Below are positions 1 through 7,255 of a DNA stretch of 20,698 bases, piece after piece (the first letter of the stretch is position 1; each line of letters opens with the position of its first letter). The notes below the pieces were generated by a model. It saw only the letters and a program-made list of their open reading frames with translations, had not been told where the DNA came from and did not search any database. The translations under genes were made by a program, and so were the position numbers. Source of the DNA: a virus; the IMG/VR virus record IMGVR_UViG_3300047564_006887, positions 1-20,698 of that record; one strand, given 5' to 3'.

Positions 1-483
1 GGAACGAAACTCTCCATTAACAAAGATGGACATTGAAGTATATTCGACGCTAACACCATTGTAAGGCCCAAACCAAAAAATGTCTGATGTAGTTGTAGTA
101 AGAGTTACTTTTTGTATTGGTTCTTCTACTGGGTTTCCTGGTCCTTGCAAGAAGTATGGAAACAGCAATTGGGTTGGAGTTGGACTTGGTGTAGGTGACG
201 GAGAGCTAGTTGGTGTAGGTGTTGGTACAAATGTATCAGACGGTGTTGGAGTAGGAAATGGCGTTCCGTCTGGTGTTGAAGTTGGAGGAAAAGTCGAGGA
301 AGGAGTTGGTGTAGGAAATGGTGTTCCTTCGGGTGTTGGAGATGGAGTCGGAGTAGATGTTGGAGGTGGAGTCGGAAAAAAAGAAACTTCCTTGGGTTTT
401 CCTTTAATAATCAACTCATCATTAGATATATGGAGTTGCTCAATGCGCTCTCTGACGCCAAAAGCATTACTAGAATCAATCAT
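1..483 (-). CDS. PT-linker adhesin / tail-fibre-like protein, C-terminus cut by window edge
   Basis: The frame is open from an ATG at 483 to the left edge (161 codons, no stop), so the C-terminus is missing. Residues 1-36 form a short N-terminal segment containing RERIEQL. Residues 37-104 are a Pro/Thr/Ser linker with two 20-residue tandem units, and after residue 105 a globular, beta-looking segment begins ([13 protein letters not shown]...). The N-terminal segment resembles that of the adhesin at 11907-13823 (RERVELL, then a PT tract), so the two look like paralogues sharing an attachment segment and linker. It is the last visible gene of a - strand tail-fibre block, which suggests a virion surface or receptor-binding role. 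That role is inferred from context and architecture; I recognise no catalytic motif. The start is supported by a late-promoter-like GATAAGTA ending 6 nt upstream. Confidence 0.75.
   Translation of the reverse strand, partial: MIDSSNAFGVRERIEQLHISNDELIIKGKPKEVSFFPTPPPTSTPTPSPTPEGTPFPTPTPSSTFPPTSTPDGTPFPTPTPSDTFVPTPTPTSSPSPTPSPTPTQLLFPYFLQGPGNPVEEPIQKVTLTTTTSDIFWFGPYNGVSVEYTSMSIFVNGEFRS
214..333 (-). repeat. Two 60-bp tandem units encoding a 20-residue PT repeat
   Basis: Residues 51-70 and 71-90 of the left-edge adhesin are imperfect copies of one unit, P-(E/D)[18 protein letters not shown]. They lie inside a broader Pro/Thr/Ser linker at about 172-375. The + strand therefore shows an apparent G/V-rich reading frame that is only a shadow. 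Confidence 0.75.
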
Positions 484-489
484 GTTGAA

Positions 490-497
490 TACTTATC
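490..497 (-). promoter_or_regulatory. Late-promoter-like motif GATAAGTA
   Basis: GATAAGTA differs from the T4-type late -10 element NATAAATA at one base and ends 6 nt before the ATG at 483. If it is used with T4 geometry (last A at -6), the transcript would start 1 nt before the start codon. Confidence 0.4.
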
Positions 498-525
498 CAA
501 CAAAATAAAAATTATAACAGACTGA

Positions 526-1452
526 TTAGATAAGAACTACACGAACAAAAGACGAAACTTTAAGTCTATCTCTTGCTGGGGTATTAGAGTTTCCAATTTG
601 AATGTTTGTGGTAGGACTTGTTGGATTTGTTGAAGGGCTTTCTGCATACCAATTTGTTAAAGCATTTACAGCTAAAATATTAGAAGGATTATTGGCATTT
701 CTATTATCTCCGACTGCATCATGCCACCCATTTACAACCATAACAGAACTTGGTCTGTAAGTACCACTAGCATAAAAATAAGATTGTAAACCAAATGTGT
801 AACTTGTATTTGGCTGCAAATTAACAACAGCATTGAGATAAGCCATATTACTTTCTGAATATGAAACGTGGCCTTGAACTTCATCAACATCTAATACTTG
901 TGTTGGAACAGGATAGTTAATTCTACTTGGTCCTTCAAAACGACCTAGTCTAAACCACGATGACCAAGGATTGTCAATATTACTAATATGCATCTTTGCA
1001 GTAATAAAAGCAACCTTAGCAACAGACGGAGAAGTAAATGTAACTCTCATTGGAGAAAGATTTCTATCAATAAAGACGTCTTGCCATCTATTTGATAAAT
1101 TTGCTGTTCCACTTCCCGTCATACGAGCAGAATATACAAAACTTGATTCGACAGCGTAGGATAAACCTGAAGAAGTTTGAAAATTATCAACATACTGTTT
1201 TGGAACAGCGTGCAAGTTTTGTGTTGGGTTACTATTAAGAGTTAAAAACCCACTCATTTCATCTCCAGACCTTTTAACAAACTGAGAGTCGGCTGCTGAA
1301 AGCTGAAGAATTTTGTTGTTAATATCAACAAAAGGATTTAATAGTTGGCTGCCATAGATAAATCTTGTTAGATTGCCTCTTGCAATAGGAAAAGCATCTG
1401 TAGGTTGAATTGCTCCTCCATCTCCAAGTTCTGTAATTTTTACGCCTGCCAT
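526..1452 (-). CDS. Tail fibre-like protein (308 aa)
   Basis: The N-terminus (MAGVKITELGDGGAIQPTDAFPIARG..., residues 1-26) has the same layout as the 528-aa fibre upstream (RISDLPLTNPQAGDFVPIART): a short ITEL/ISDL strand, then 'D-x-FPIAR'. This is typical of phage tail-fibre attachment segments. Residues about 40-90 (FVDINNKI, FVKRSGDEMSGFLTLNSNPTQNLHAVPKQYVDN) match the short shaft repeat common in phage fibres ('G-D-x-M-x-G-x-L-x-L...P...A..K.YVD'). Residues about 100-308 are beta-rich with Tyr/Asn/Ser and look like a C-terminal receptor-binding or trimerisation domain; I do not recognise its family. It sits 13 nt after the chaperone-like gene. The virion location is inferred from the fibre motifs. 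Confidence 0.8.
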   Translation of the reverse strand: MAGVKITELGDGGAIQPTDAFPIARGNLTRFIYGSQLLNPFVDINNKILQLSAADSQFVKRSGDEMSGFLTLNSNPTQNLHAVPKQYVDNFQTSSGLSYAVESSFVYSARMTGSGTANLSNRWQDVFIDRNLSPMRVTFTSPSVAKVAFITAKMHISNIDNPWSSWFRLGRFEGPSRINYPVPTQVLDVDEVQGHVSYSESNMAYLNAVVNLQPNTSYTFGLQSYFYASGTYRPSSVMVVNGWHDAVGDNRNANNPSNILAVNALTNWYAESPSTNPTSPTTNIQIGNSNTPARDRLKVSSFVRVVLI

Positions 1453-1462
1453 ATAATGTTAT

Positions 1463-1470
1463 TACTTATT
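1463..1470 (-). promoter_or_regulatory. Late-promoter-like motif AATAAGTA
   Basis: AATAAGTA is one base away from NATAAATA and lies 10 nt upstream of the ATG at 1452, the same spacing as the exact motif in front of gene 22. It overlaps the stop codon of the upstream gene. Confidence 0.35.
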
Positions 1471-1798
1471 GAGGTTTTACTGGCCATACAATTTCTGTTG
1501 GGTTCGAAAAAGTTGTTGTAATGTCTCTTAGAGCTTGTCTGTAGCTTAACCAAGTTTCTTTGCTAGGTTTAGGTTGAGCATCAGGAGCTGAAATCCAATC
1601 AGATTCCTTTAAAAGATTGTTTCTAATAGCTCTAGCATTTTCCCAAGATAACTCGTTTTTAGTTAACGTCGAGACAAAAACTGCTTCTTTGTTTTTTACT
1701 TCTTCTAATGCATTGATGTAGTCCTTATTTCCCAAATCTTTAGGAATATAAGCATCCTCAATAATAAGACATTTTTCAAATTCTGTATAGGTTTTCAT
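1466..1798 (-). CDS. Tail fibre assembly chaperone-like protein
   Basis: This 110-aa protein ends with a pattern typical of phage tail-assembly chaperones (the Phage_tail_APC type): 'RN-x-LL-x-ESDW' at residues 59-68, then 'ETW-x-SYRQALRDIT' at 81-94 and 'P-x-EIVWPVKP' at 100-109. Such small proteins help fold or assemble the fibre encoded next to them and are usually not in the mature virion. Its place between two fibre genes (3 nt after the 528-aa fibre and 13 nt before the 308-aa fibre) fits that job. The family match is by remembered motif, not by a search. The N-terminal part (MKTYTEFEKCLIIEDAYIP) is less conserved. Confidence 0.75.
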   Translation of the reverse strand: MKTYTEFEKCLIIEDAYIPKDLGNKDYINALEEVKNKEAVFVSTLTKNELSWENARAIRNNLLKESDWISAPDAQPKPSKETWLSYRQALRDITTTFSNPTEIVWPVKPQ

Positions 1799-1801
1799 AG
1801 C

Positions 1802-3388
1802 TTATAATTCAGCGCTAGCTCTCCAATCAAAAAACGGTGCAGCGTCAGTTCCTGTATATATTGGTGCCCAAGAAACAAAAAAGTTTTCTGTAGTTGCTGC
1901 AGTACCTCCAATTACTGTGCCGTATCCAGAAACAAACGTTGAAGGGCCCATAAAAATTGTGCTTACGTTTGCTCCGGAGCTTATTGCTCTGTATGGAAAA
2001 GTTATTGTTGGAACTGCCCTTTTGTTAACTTTATAGTTAACGTTTATTTCATTCGTAGCATAATAAGAACCACCTGATATAAAAATAGCATTCCCCCAAC
2101 GAGCATCGTAATTTCTACCGTACTCATAATACCGTTGGCACAAATCTAACTCAGTTTGGATGGGTCTGTATTCAAAAGGTGTTGCAACTGAACCCTCTTC
2201 TATTTGAACACCCGTTAAATCAAAATAAGCTCCAGTCTTATTATGAAGTGTCTGTAAACCTTGCTGAATAGATATATCATACTTTCTATCTTGAGTATTC
2301 CATACGTTTTCTAACGTTCCTCCGGATTGAAATGCATCATCGCTAAGTCCTAAGTTCCAAATTGCAATTAAACCTATATTGTTATCAAAGAACCATCTAC
2401 TTGCAGTCGATTCATTAGTGTCTCCTGGAACAACAATTGTCTTTTTTTCCCAAACATTTGCTTGGTTAATTGTGTATCCGGTTGCGTAAAATCTACATTG
2501 CGAAGGAAATGGAGTAACAGCTGCATCTCGCGAAGTGAGAACAAATGAATAGTTGCCAGTATAATTTGATCTTACCCAAAACGAAATTGTTATTGTTTTA
2601 GCGCTCGGTGTTCCGTATCTAAACCCTACAACATTAAATCCTTCAATTCTTTGTTGAATATTAAACTGTTCAAGTCCACCTGGAGTGTTTTGATAGTTTG
2701 CACCAACAGTAACATTCGTTCTCATATAATATGACTGTTCGGTATTGCCTTCTGTTCCAGTTGATTGTCTTGAACACGCCGTTGTTTGAGAATTATTGTT
2801 TCTTGAAAAAACAAAAAACCGATCAACTGGATAGCCTGGTACACTATTAGTCAACGTAATTGCTGAACCAGCATTATACTGATCAATTCGCATGTCTCCG
2901 TTGATTATTTTGTTTCTAAAGCTAAAAGCTCCTCCATCAAACGCTAATCTGTTGTGTGTAACGGAGCTCAAATTAATTTGATTTGTTCCAACTGAGCTTA
3001 AAGTTGCAAGCGTTCCTAAACCAAGATTTATTCTTGCTTGAGCTGCTGTTGTAGCTCCTGTTCCACCACTTAAAATTGGAATTGGAGCACTAACAGTTCC
3101 AAAAGGTCCAATACCTAGATTTGTTCTTGCTTGAGGAGCATTTGAAGCATTCGTTCCTCCTTTAGCGATAGGAACCATAATAATATCAGCACATAATGTT
3201 CTTGTTGCTGTGTTAAGGCTCATATCAATTGTTGCTGTATCCCCAGCATTAATCAATTGAGCAGGAATTTGATCTACAAAAAGTTTATACGTTCCAGGAT
3301 TCAGTCCTGTCGTTCTAGCAATCGGCACAAAGTCGCCTGCTTGAGGATTTGTTAATGGTAAATCAGAAATTCTTGTTGGGTTAGGCAT
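1802..3388 (-). CDS. Tail fibre protein with GGT-A-x-x-A-R-x-NLG repeats
   Basis: Residues 1-45 are the 'RISDLP...AGDFVPIART' attachment-like segment. Residues 74-96 and 105-127 are two copies of the classical phage-fibre repeat (KGGTNASNAPQARTNLGIG and SGGTGATTAAQARINLGLG). From residue 158 the protein continues with FRNKIINGDMRIDQYNAG and 'YPVDRFFVFSR'. That block is widespread in phage fibre and tail-spike C-terminal regions with a beta-sandwich, carbohydrate-binding-like character. Near residues 405-425, 'PFEYRPIQTELDLCQRYYEYGR' is the usual downstream signature of this module. The likely role is a receptor-binding fibre. An exact late-promoter motif lies just upstream. The order (fibre, chaperone, second fibre) is typical of phage host-range loci. 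Confidence 0.9.
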   Translation of the reverse strand: MPNPTRISDLPLTNPQAGDFVPIARTTGLNPGTYKLFVDQIPAQLINAGDTATIDMSLNTATRTLCADIIMVPIAKGGTNASNAPQARTNLGIGPFGTVSAPIPILSGGTGATTAAQARINLGLGTLATLSSVGTNQINLSSVTHNRLAFDGGAFSFRNKIINGDMRIDQYNAGSAITLTNSVPGYPVDRFFVFSRNNNSQTTACSRQSTGTEGNTEQSYYMRTNVTVGANYQNTPGGLEQFNIQQRIEGFNVVGFRYGTPSAKTITISFWVRSNYTGNYSFVLTSRDAAVTPFPSQCRFYATGYTINQANVWEKKTIVVPGDTNESTASRWFFDNNIGLIAIWNLGLSDDAFQSGGTLENVWNTQDRKYDISIQQGLQTLHNKTGAYFDLTGVQIEEGSVATPFEYRPIQTELDLCQRYYEYGRNYDARWGNAIFISGGSYYATNEINVNYKVNKRAVPTITFPYRAISSGANVSTIFMGPSTFVSGYGTVIGGTAATTENFFVSWAPIYTGTDAAPFFDWRASAEL

Positions 3389-3401
3389 ATGTGCTCAGGA
3401 A

Positions 3402-3409
3402 TATTTATC
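3402..3409 (-). promoter_or_regulatory. T4-type late promoter GATAAATA
   Basis: This is an exact match to NATAAATA, 13 nt upstream of the ATG of the 528-aa fibre gene. T4 geometry would give an approximately 8-nt leader. The position may be off by one base. Confidence 0.6.
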
Positions 3410-3413
3410 AAAA

Positions 3414-3770
3414 CTATTGTCCAATACAAGGTGCTAGAAAATAATCCTCTGTTTCTTGAATATTAATTTGAGTAAATCCATTTTCTTGTAATGCAATATA
3501 ACAAATTTGTTCTGGAATTGCATAAGCAGAAACACATGGAGCTGCTAGCATATATACAACATCTGGTAGGGTTGGATATGGACCAGGACCAACATCTTCC
3601 ATTAGAATTGGAGATCCCACAGGATCAATCTCGAGTGCTAAATAACAATCTTCTGAAATTGGTTGAGGAATAAGACCGCACTCTAAAACAATCGGAAATC
3701 CGTGTCCTCTATTTCCAGTTCCTTGAATTAAAAAAGCTTGGGAAGGAATATTTTTGATTAGACAACTCAT
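3414..3770 (-). CDS. Small unknown protein of the tail-fibre block
   Basis: This 118-aa protein has no family I recognise. It has several cysteines (C3, and in ECGLIP, EDCYLAL, APCVSAY, QICYIAL and LAPCIGQ), and similar '(D/Q)-x-CY-(L/I)-AL' segments occur twice, which suggests two related beta units. No membrane segment or signal peptide is seen. It is the first gene of the - strand fibre block, divergent from gene 21, with 83 bp between the two starts. That intergenic stretch carries a late promoter for gene 21 and only a weak candidate (AATTAATA, 3778-3785) for this gene. A virion-associated role is plausible from position only. Confidence 0.65.
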   Translation of the reverse strand: MSCLIKNIPSQAFLIQGTGNRGHGFPIVLECGLIPQPISEDCYLALEIDPVGSPILMEDVGPGPYPTLPDVVYMLAAPCVSAYAIPEQICYIALQENGFTQINIQETEDYFLAPCIGQ

Positions 3771-3830
3771 TGTACTCTATTAATTATTCAGACACAAAGT
3801 TTATTCGATGGTGAAAAATAAACAAGTTAC

Positions 3831-3838
3831 AATAAATA
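3831..3838 (+). promoter_or_regulatory. T4-type late promoter AATAAATA for the capsid block
   Basis: This exact NATAAATA lies 15 nt upstream of the gene 21 start, with a predicted leader of about 10 nt. No Shine-Dalgarno is visible in that leader. It would drive genes 21, the 49-aa gene, 22 and 23. Confidence 0.65.
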
Positions 3839-3853
3839 ATTACAATACAATCT

Positions 3854-4528
3854 ATGGGACTAAAATTCTTAACCACGGAGCTTCACCAAGAGCTTGATTT
3901 CTTGATTGAAGAAAAAAATCGTCTTGGAGAACAAAAATACTATTTTAAAGGCCCTTATATGTTGGCCAATCAAAAAAATCAAAATGGTCGCATCTATCAA
4001 TTAGATGAAATGGTTACTGAAGTTGATCGTTATACAAACGACATGATTAAAACTCGACGTGCTATTGGTGAAATGAATCACCCACAGTCAACAGAAGTCA
4101 ATCCCGTTAATGCCTGTCACCTTGTTACAGAGCTAACTCAAAGTGGAAATTATTTTATTGGAAAGTCTCTTATTTTGGATACACCAATGGGACAACTTTT
4201 AAAGTCTCTTGTTCGTGATAATATTCAAATGGGCATTTCAACTCGCGGTCTTGGAAATCTAGCTCCATCTGCTGACGGTAACAAAGTTTCCAACTTTCAT
4301 TTAATTTGTTTGGATGTTGTTCACCAGCCATCTGTTGCTAACGCAATGCTTGAGTCTGTCATGGAATCAAAAGAATGGATGTTAGATCCTCAAGGACGTA
4401 TTATTGAAGTTTCAGCAAATGCTTTAGAAACTCTTAAGTCGAATACTTCAAAATTACCTTCAAGAAACAAAGACGAGTTTTTAAGAGAACAACTCATGCT
4501 TTTTATTAACGCTCTCAAAATTGCCTAA
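3854..4528 (+). CDS. 21: Prohead core protein and maturation protease (gp21)
   Basis: This 224-aa protein has the T4 gp21-type prohead protease fold, a serine protease related to herpesvirus assemblin. Visible motifs are GEMNHP with candidate catalytic His76, GISTRG with candidate catalytic Ser129, and 'CLDVVHQPS' at 152-160 following the catalytic core. Length is about that of T4 gp21. In T4 the enzyme sits in the prohead core and, once assembly is complete, cuts gp22, gp23 and internal proteins after (L/I)-x-E. The same kind of sites are visible here in gp22 and gp23. It is followed 4 nt later by the 49-aa gene and then 22 and 23, the conserved T4-family order. Unlike T4, no portal gene (20) lies upstream; the upstream neighbours are fibre genes on the other strand. 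Confidence 0.95.
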   Translation: MGLKFLTTELHQELDFLIEEKNRLGEQKYYFKGPYMLANQKNQNGRIYQLDEMVTEVDRYTNDMIKTRRAIGEMNHPQSTEVNPVNACHLVTELTQSGNYFIGKSLILDTPMGQLLKSLVRDNIQMGISTRGLGNLAPSADGNKVSNFHLICLDVVHQPSVANAMLESVMESKEWMLDPQGRIIEVSANALETLKSNTSKLPSRNKDEFLREQLMLFINALKIA

Positions 4529-4532
4529 TTTT

Positions 4533-4682
4533 ATGGAAACAGCACAAAAAGACATTAAAACGTTTATTGCCAGTATGGTAGATAAAAATTACAGTGATGC
4601 AAATTCTAGTTTGCATAAAACGATTGAAAATAAAATCAAAGAACAGATCAGACAATCTGTTGACCAAAAAAAATCAAACTAA
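4533..4682 (+). CDS. Small prohead core-like protein (49 aa)
   Basis: A short ATG-to-TAA frame fills the gap between genes 21 and 22, starting 4 nt after the stop of 21. It reads METAQKDIKTFIASMVDKNY then a Lys/Gln/Ser-rich helical segment ending QSVDQKKSN. The pattern 'F-I-x-x-M-V-x-x-x-(Y/F)-x-x-A', followed by a charged helix, resembles small prohead-core or scaffold-associated proteins found beside gene 21/22 in T4-like phages (compare T4 gp67/gp68 in position, not in clear sequence). Its position in the scaffold operon is the main support for a core role. No Shine-Dalgarno is seen, so translation is probably coupled to gene 21. Confidence 0.7.
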   Translation: METAQKDIKTFIASMVDKNYSDANSSLHKTIENKIKEQIRQSVDQKKSN

Positions 4683-4686
4683 TTTA

Positions 4687-4694
4687 GATAAATA
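4687..4694 (+). promoter_or_regulatory. T4-type late promoter GATAAATA in front of gene 22
   Basis: This exact NATAAATA lies 10 nt upstream of the gene 22 ATG, with a predicted leader of about 5 nt. It would give the scaffold its own transcript within the capsid block. Confidence 0.6.
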
Positions 4695-4704
4695 AAAGTA
4701 TACT

Positions 4705-5673
4705 ATGAACGTAAAATCAATCCTTAGTGAACAGTTCAAAGACATGATTTCTGAAGAGACACTCAATACTATTGAGGAAGCCTTCCAGCAAGCAGTTGAT
4801 GAAAAATCAAAACAAAAAGTCGAGCTAGAAGTTGAAAATACAAAAACAAAGCTCAATGAAGAATTTACTAACAAACTACAAGAGGAACTTGAAAACGTTG
4901 ATAAAGATCATACTGCTAAACTTCAAAAACTAGTAGAAGCAATCGACACTGATCATGCCGTTAAGCTTCAAGGCTTAGTTAAAAAGATTGATCAAAAGCA
5001 TACCGGTATGCTAAAGCAGGTAGTTGAGAAGTATGAAAACACGATTAAGAAAGATGCTAAGGAATTTCAAGATCGTCTTGTAGAAGAAATTTCAAACTAT
5101 CTAGACCTTTATTTGGAAAAGACAGTTCCAGCCAAGCAAATTGCTGAAGCTGTTGAAAATGTTAAAGCCGTTAACACAATCAAGCAGATCCGTCAGCTTG
5201 TTGGTATTAATGAAGAGTTCATTGATTCAGAAGTCAAAGAAGCTCTTGTTGATGGCAAGAAAACAATCGATTCTCTTAAGAATGAGTTGAATTCTGTTAT
5301 TAAGGAGAATGTTGAGCTCAAGCATAAAGCTAATAAAGCTGAGGCTCACATCATTCTAGAACAGAAAACAGCTGACATGCCTTCTGCTAAGAAAGCTTTT
5401 ATTAACAAGCTTCTTGCTAATAAAGCCCCTGAGTACATTGAAGAAAACTTCTCTTATGTTGTTGAAATGTTCGACAAAGAGTCACAAGAAGAAGTTTCAA
5501 GTGCTCAAGAAGAGATTAAAAAGGAATTTGTATCCGCTCCAAAAGTAGATCGTCCTCAAGTAATCGAGGAGAAAAAAGAATTTACGAATAATGAGATTGA
5601 GCGCGAACCTTCGAGTGAAGGTGTAAGCGGCTATCTGAACGAGATGAAGAAAATCAGCAAATTTGCTCGATAA
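4705..5673 (+). CDS. 22: Prohead core scaffold protein (gp22)
   Basis: This 322-aa, highly charged, helical protein lies between the protease and capsid genes, exactly where T4 gene 22 lies, and it looks like gp22. It has a short N-terminal segment, a long coiled coil and an acidic/polar tail. Residues 51-110 are four consecutive 15-residue repeats (consensus D-x-(D/E)-H-T-x-K-L-Q-x-L-V-E-x-I), a period that suits a right-handed coiled coil. Candidate gp21 cleavage sites of the (L/I)-x-E|A type are IEE|A (25/26), LVE|A (78/79) and IAE|A (148/149). This fits a scaffold that is chopped up and leaves the head during maturation. The C-terminus (SGYLNEMKKISKFAR) is basic and may contact the capsid protein. 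It is followed 37 nt later by gene 23. Confidence 0.93.
   Translation: MNVKSILSEQFKDMISEETLNTIEEAFQQAVDEKSKQKVELEVENTKTKLNEEFTNKLQEELENVDKDHTAKLQKLVEAIDTDHAVKLQGLVKKIDQKHTGMLKQVVEKYENTIKKDAKEFQDRLVEEISNYLDLYLEKTVPAKQIAEAVENVKAVNTIKQIRQLVGINEEFIDSEVKEALVDGKKTIDSLKNELNSVIKENVELKHKANKAEAHIILEQKTADMPSAKKAFINKLLANKAPEYIEENFSYVVEMFDKESQEEVSSAQEEIKKEFVSAPKVDRPQVIEEKKEFTNNEIEREPSSEGVSGYLNEMKKISKFAR
4855..5034 (+). repeat. Four 45-bp units encoding 15-residue coiled-coil repeats in gp22
   Basis: The units are NEEFTNKLQEELENV, DKDHTAKLQKLVEAI, DTDHAVKLQGLVKKI and DQKHTGMLKQVVEKY. They are exactly contiguous and in phase (residues 51-110). Protein similarity is clearer than DNA similarity. Confidence 0.8.
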
Positions 5674-5693
5674 TTCTTCTATCTCACTGTATT

Positions 5694-5700
5694 AAGGAGA
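5694..5700 (+). promoter_or_regulatory. Strong Shine-Dalgarno AAGGAGA of gene 23
   Basis: AAGGAGA lies 10 nt upstream of the gene 23 ATG. It is the only near-perfect ribosome binding site I see in the window, in front of the gene expected to need the most protein. No NATAAATA lies in the 37-nt gap, so gene 23 probably depends on upstream promoters. Confidence 0.75.
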
Positions 5701-5710
5701 CAAAAAAACT

Positions 5711-7153
5711 ATGGCTAATGTCATGCATATTACTAAAGATTATGCTGAGCAACTCGTCGAGAAGTGGGGTCCAGTATTGGATTTCAAATCAGACAAAGTT
5801 GCTGAGATTACAAACGAGTCAACTCGCTTAAACACAGCTATCCTCTTGGAAAACCAAGAGAAGTGGTGTCTTCGCGAAGCTAGCAATAGTGCCGCTACAG
5901 GTGGTGTTTTCGGTTCCCATCAGGGTACTGCAACAACATTCAGTGGTGACAACTATGCAACTGGTGACGCCCGTTTGCCAAAGGTTCTTATCCCCATGAT
6001 CCGTCGTACGTTCCCCGAGCTCATCACAAATGAGATCGTTGGCGTTCAACCTATGACTGGTCCTGTTGGTCTTGCCTTCGCTATGCGCTACAAGTATGAG
6101 GCCGATCCGCTCGGATACTCAGCTACTGGCGATGGTAGCTTGGCAAACACATTAAGTGCCGCTGGTAACAGAGCTACATCTGATGGTAAAGAGATTGGTT
6201 ACAACTACCTTAACACTGCATTCACAGGTGCTTCATCTGAAGCTCTCTCCGGCCTTGCTGGAGTTTGGGACAGAACACCTGAAGACGCTGGTGTTGGTGC
6301 TTTAATCAGCCAGTTTGAGCTCAGCTCAAACATCCCTCAGATCACTGTTTCGTTTGAAAAGACTGCCGTTGAAGCTCTAACCCGTAGGTTAGCAGCCAAA
6401 TGGTCTGTCGAACTCGAGCAAGATCTTAAGAACATGAACGGTATCGATATCGATTCCGAGCTTACCAACGCTATGTCCTACGAAATTCAGGCTGAAATCG
6501 ACCGCGAGATGATCGCACGTATGATCCAAGTCTGCTTGAACGCAGGTGCTGGTGTCGGCTATTCAACATGGTCTGCTGTATCCGCTGATGGTCGTTGGTC
6601 GGGTGAGCGCGCTCGTGACTTCTACAACAGAATTGTTGTTGAAGCTAACCGCGTTGCTATTCGCAATCGCCGTGGTGCTGCCAATTTCATTATTGCAACA
6701 CCTCGTATTTGCGCAATCTTAGAAACCCTTCCAAACTTCACGTGGATGCCAGTTACAGGCAATGTTAATACCGCCCCTGTTGGTATTGCAAAGGTTGGTT
6801 CGGTCGGTGGTCGTTTCCAAATCTACAGAGACACTCGTACAGAAGCTCAACTCAACGCTGGTTATAACCCAACCGGTAAGGGCTACGCTTCAGTTCGCAG
6901 TAATCCTGTAGATTACGCCCTTCTAGGTTATAAGGGTACAGAATACTACGACAGTGGTATCCTATACTGCCCTTACATCCCTGTAATGGTTCAGCGTACT
7001 ATTGGACCTAACGACTTCAGTCCTCGCGTTGGTCTCTTGACAAGATACGGTGTAGTTGATCACATCTTTGGTGCTAATCTCTACTACCACCTTGTCATTT
7101 GCCAAGGCCTTGGAAACTCGTTCGTTCCTGGTCAAGCTGCAACTTACCTCTAA
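5711..7153 (+). CDS. 23: Major capsid protein (gp23)
   Basis: This 480-aa protein is a clear T4 gp23 homologue with an HK97-type fold. Matching segments include LENQEKW (46-52), the 'RRTFPELITNEIVGVQPM' block (98-115), 'SVELEQDLKNMNGIDIDSEL' in the middle, FIIATPRICAILE, and a C-terminal block with 'GYKGTEYYDSGILYCPYIP' and DFSPRVGLLTRYGV. It is a little shorter than T4 gp23. The N-terminal propeptide probably ends at LRE|A (Glu56|Ala57), a gp21-type site, like T4 gp23 cleavage after Glu65. Codon use is richer in C-ending codons (ATC, AAC, TTC) than the neighbouring genes, as expected for very high expression. No gp24-type vertex paralogue follows. A hairpin terminator lies just downstream. 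Confidence 0.97.
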   Translation: MANVMHITKDYAEQLVEKWGPVLDFKSDKVAEITNESTRLNTAILLENQEKWCLREASNSAATGGVFGSHQGTATTFSGDNYATGDARLPKVLIPMIRRTFPELITNEIVGVQPMTGPVGLAFAMRYKYEADPLGYSATGDGSLANTLSAAGNRATSDGKEIGYNYLNTAFTGASSEALSGLAGVWDRTPEDAGVGALISQFELSSNIPQITVSFEKTAVEALTRRLAAKWSVELEQDLKNMNGIDIDSELTNAMSYEIQAEIDREMIARMIQVCLNAGAGVGYSTWSAVSADGRWSGERARDFYNRIVVEANRVAIRNRRGAANFIIATPRICAILETLPNFTWMPVTGNVNTAPVGIAKVGSVGGRFQIYRDTRTEAQLNAGYNPTGKGYASVRSNPVDYALLGYKGTEYYDSGILYCPYIPVMVQRTIGPNDFSPRVGLLTRYGVVDHIFGANLYYHLVICQGLGNSFVPGQAATYL

Positions 7154-7185
7154 TCGAGATAAAGTCGCACAGCGAATCGAATCAC

Positions 7186-7216
7186 GGAGCCCCAGTCGAA
7201 AGACTGGGGTTTCCCT
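7186..7216 (+). terminator. Intrinsic-type hairpin terminator after gene 23
   Basis: CCCCAGTC-GAAA-GACTGGGG (7190-7209) is a perfect 8-bp stem with a GNRA loop. It can be extended by four weaker pairs (GGAG with TTTC) and is followed by a pyrimidine/T-rich stretch, TTTCCCTTTG. It ends the capsid transcription unit 32 nt after the gene 23 stop. Confidence 0.85.
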
Positions 7217-7219
7217 TTG

Positions 7220-7247
7220 TTGACACTTAAATAAAATAAGTTAAGAT
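7220..7247 (+). promoter_or_regulatory. TTGACA - 16 bp - TAAGAT promoter
   Basis: A perfect -35 hexamer TTGACA (7220-7225), a 16-bp spacer and TAAGAT (7242-7247) lie directly after the terminator. The start codon at 7256 follows 8 nt later, so the transcript would have almost no leader. A one-mismatch late motif (CTTAAATA) lies inside the spacer. Confidence 0.5.
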
Positions 7248-7255
7248 ATACTACT

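Noticed and set aside
80-508. + strand G/V-rich reading frame
   Set aside because: It is the reverse complement of the Pro/Thr linker of the - strand adhesin, which is open across the whole region and has a meaningful protein; Gly-Val repeats are its mirror.
1466-1798. MKTYTEF start as a T4 internal-protein head-targeting leader
   Set aside because: The rest of the protein matches a tail-fibre assembly chaperone, and no (L/I)-x-E|A site follows directly; the similarity of five residues is probably chance.
3778-3785. AATTAATA as a promoter for the 118-aa gene (also seen at 20469-20476)
   Set aside because: It differs from NATAAATA in a central position, and at the second site it lies too close to the start codon to be used with T4 geometry; it may be only AT-rich background.
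4674-4874. - strand frame over the start of gene 22
   Set aside because: It is antisense to gp22, whose coiled-coil repeats and position are convincing; the Ser/Phe-rich product is a typical shadow.
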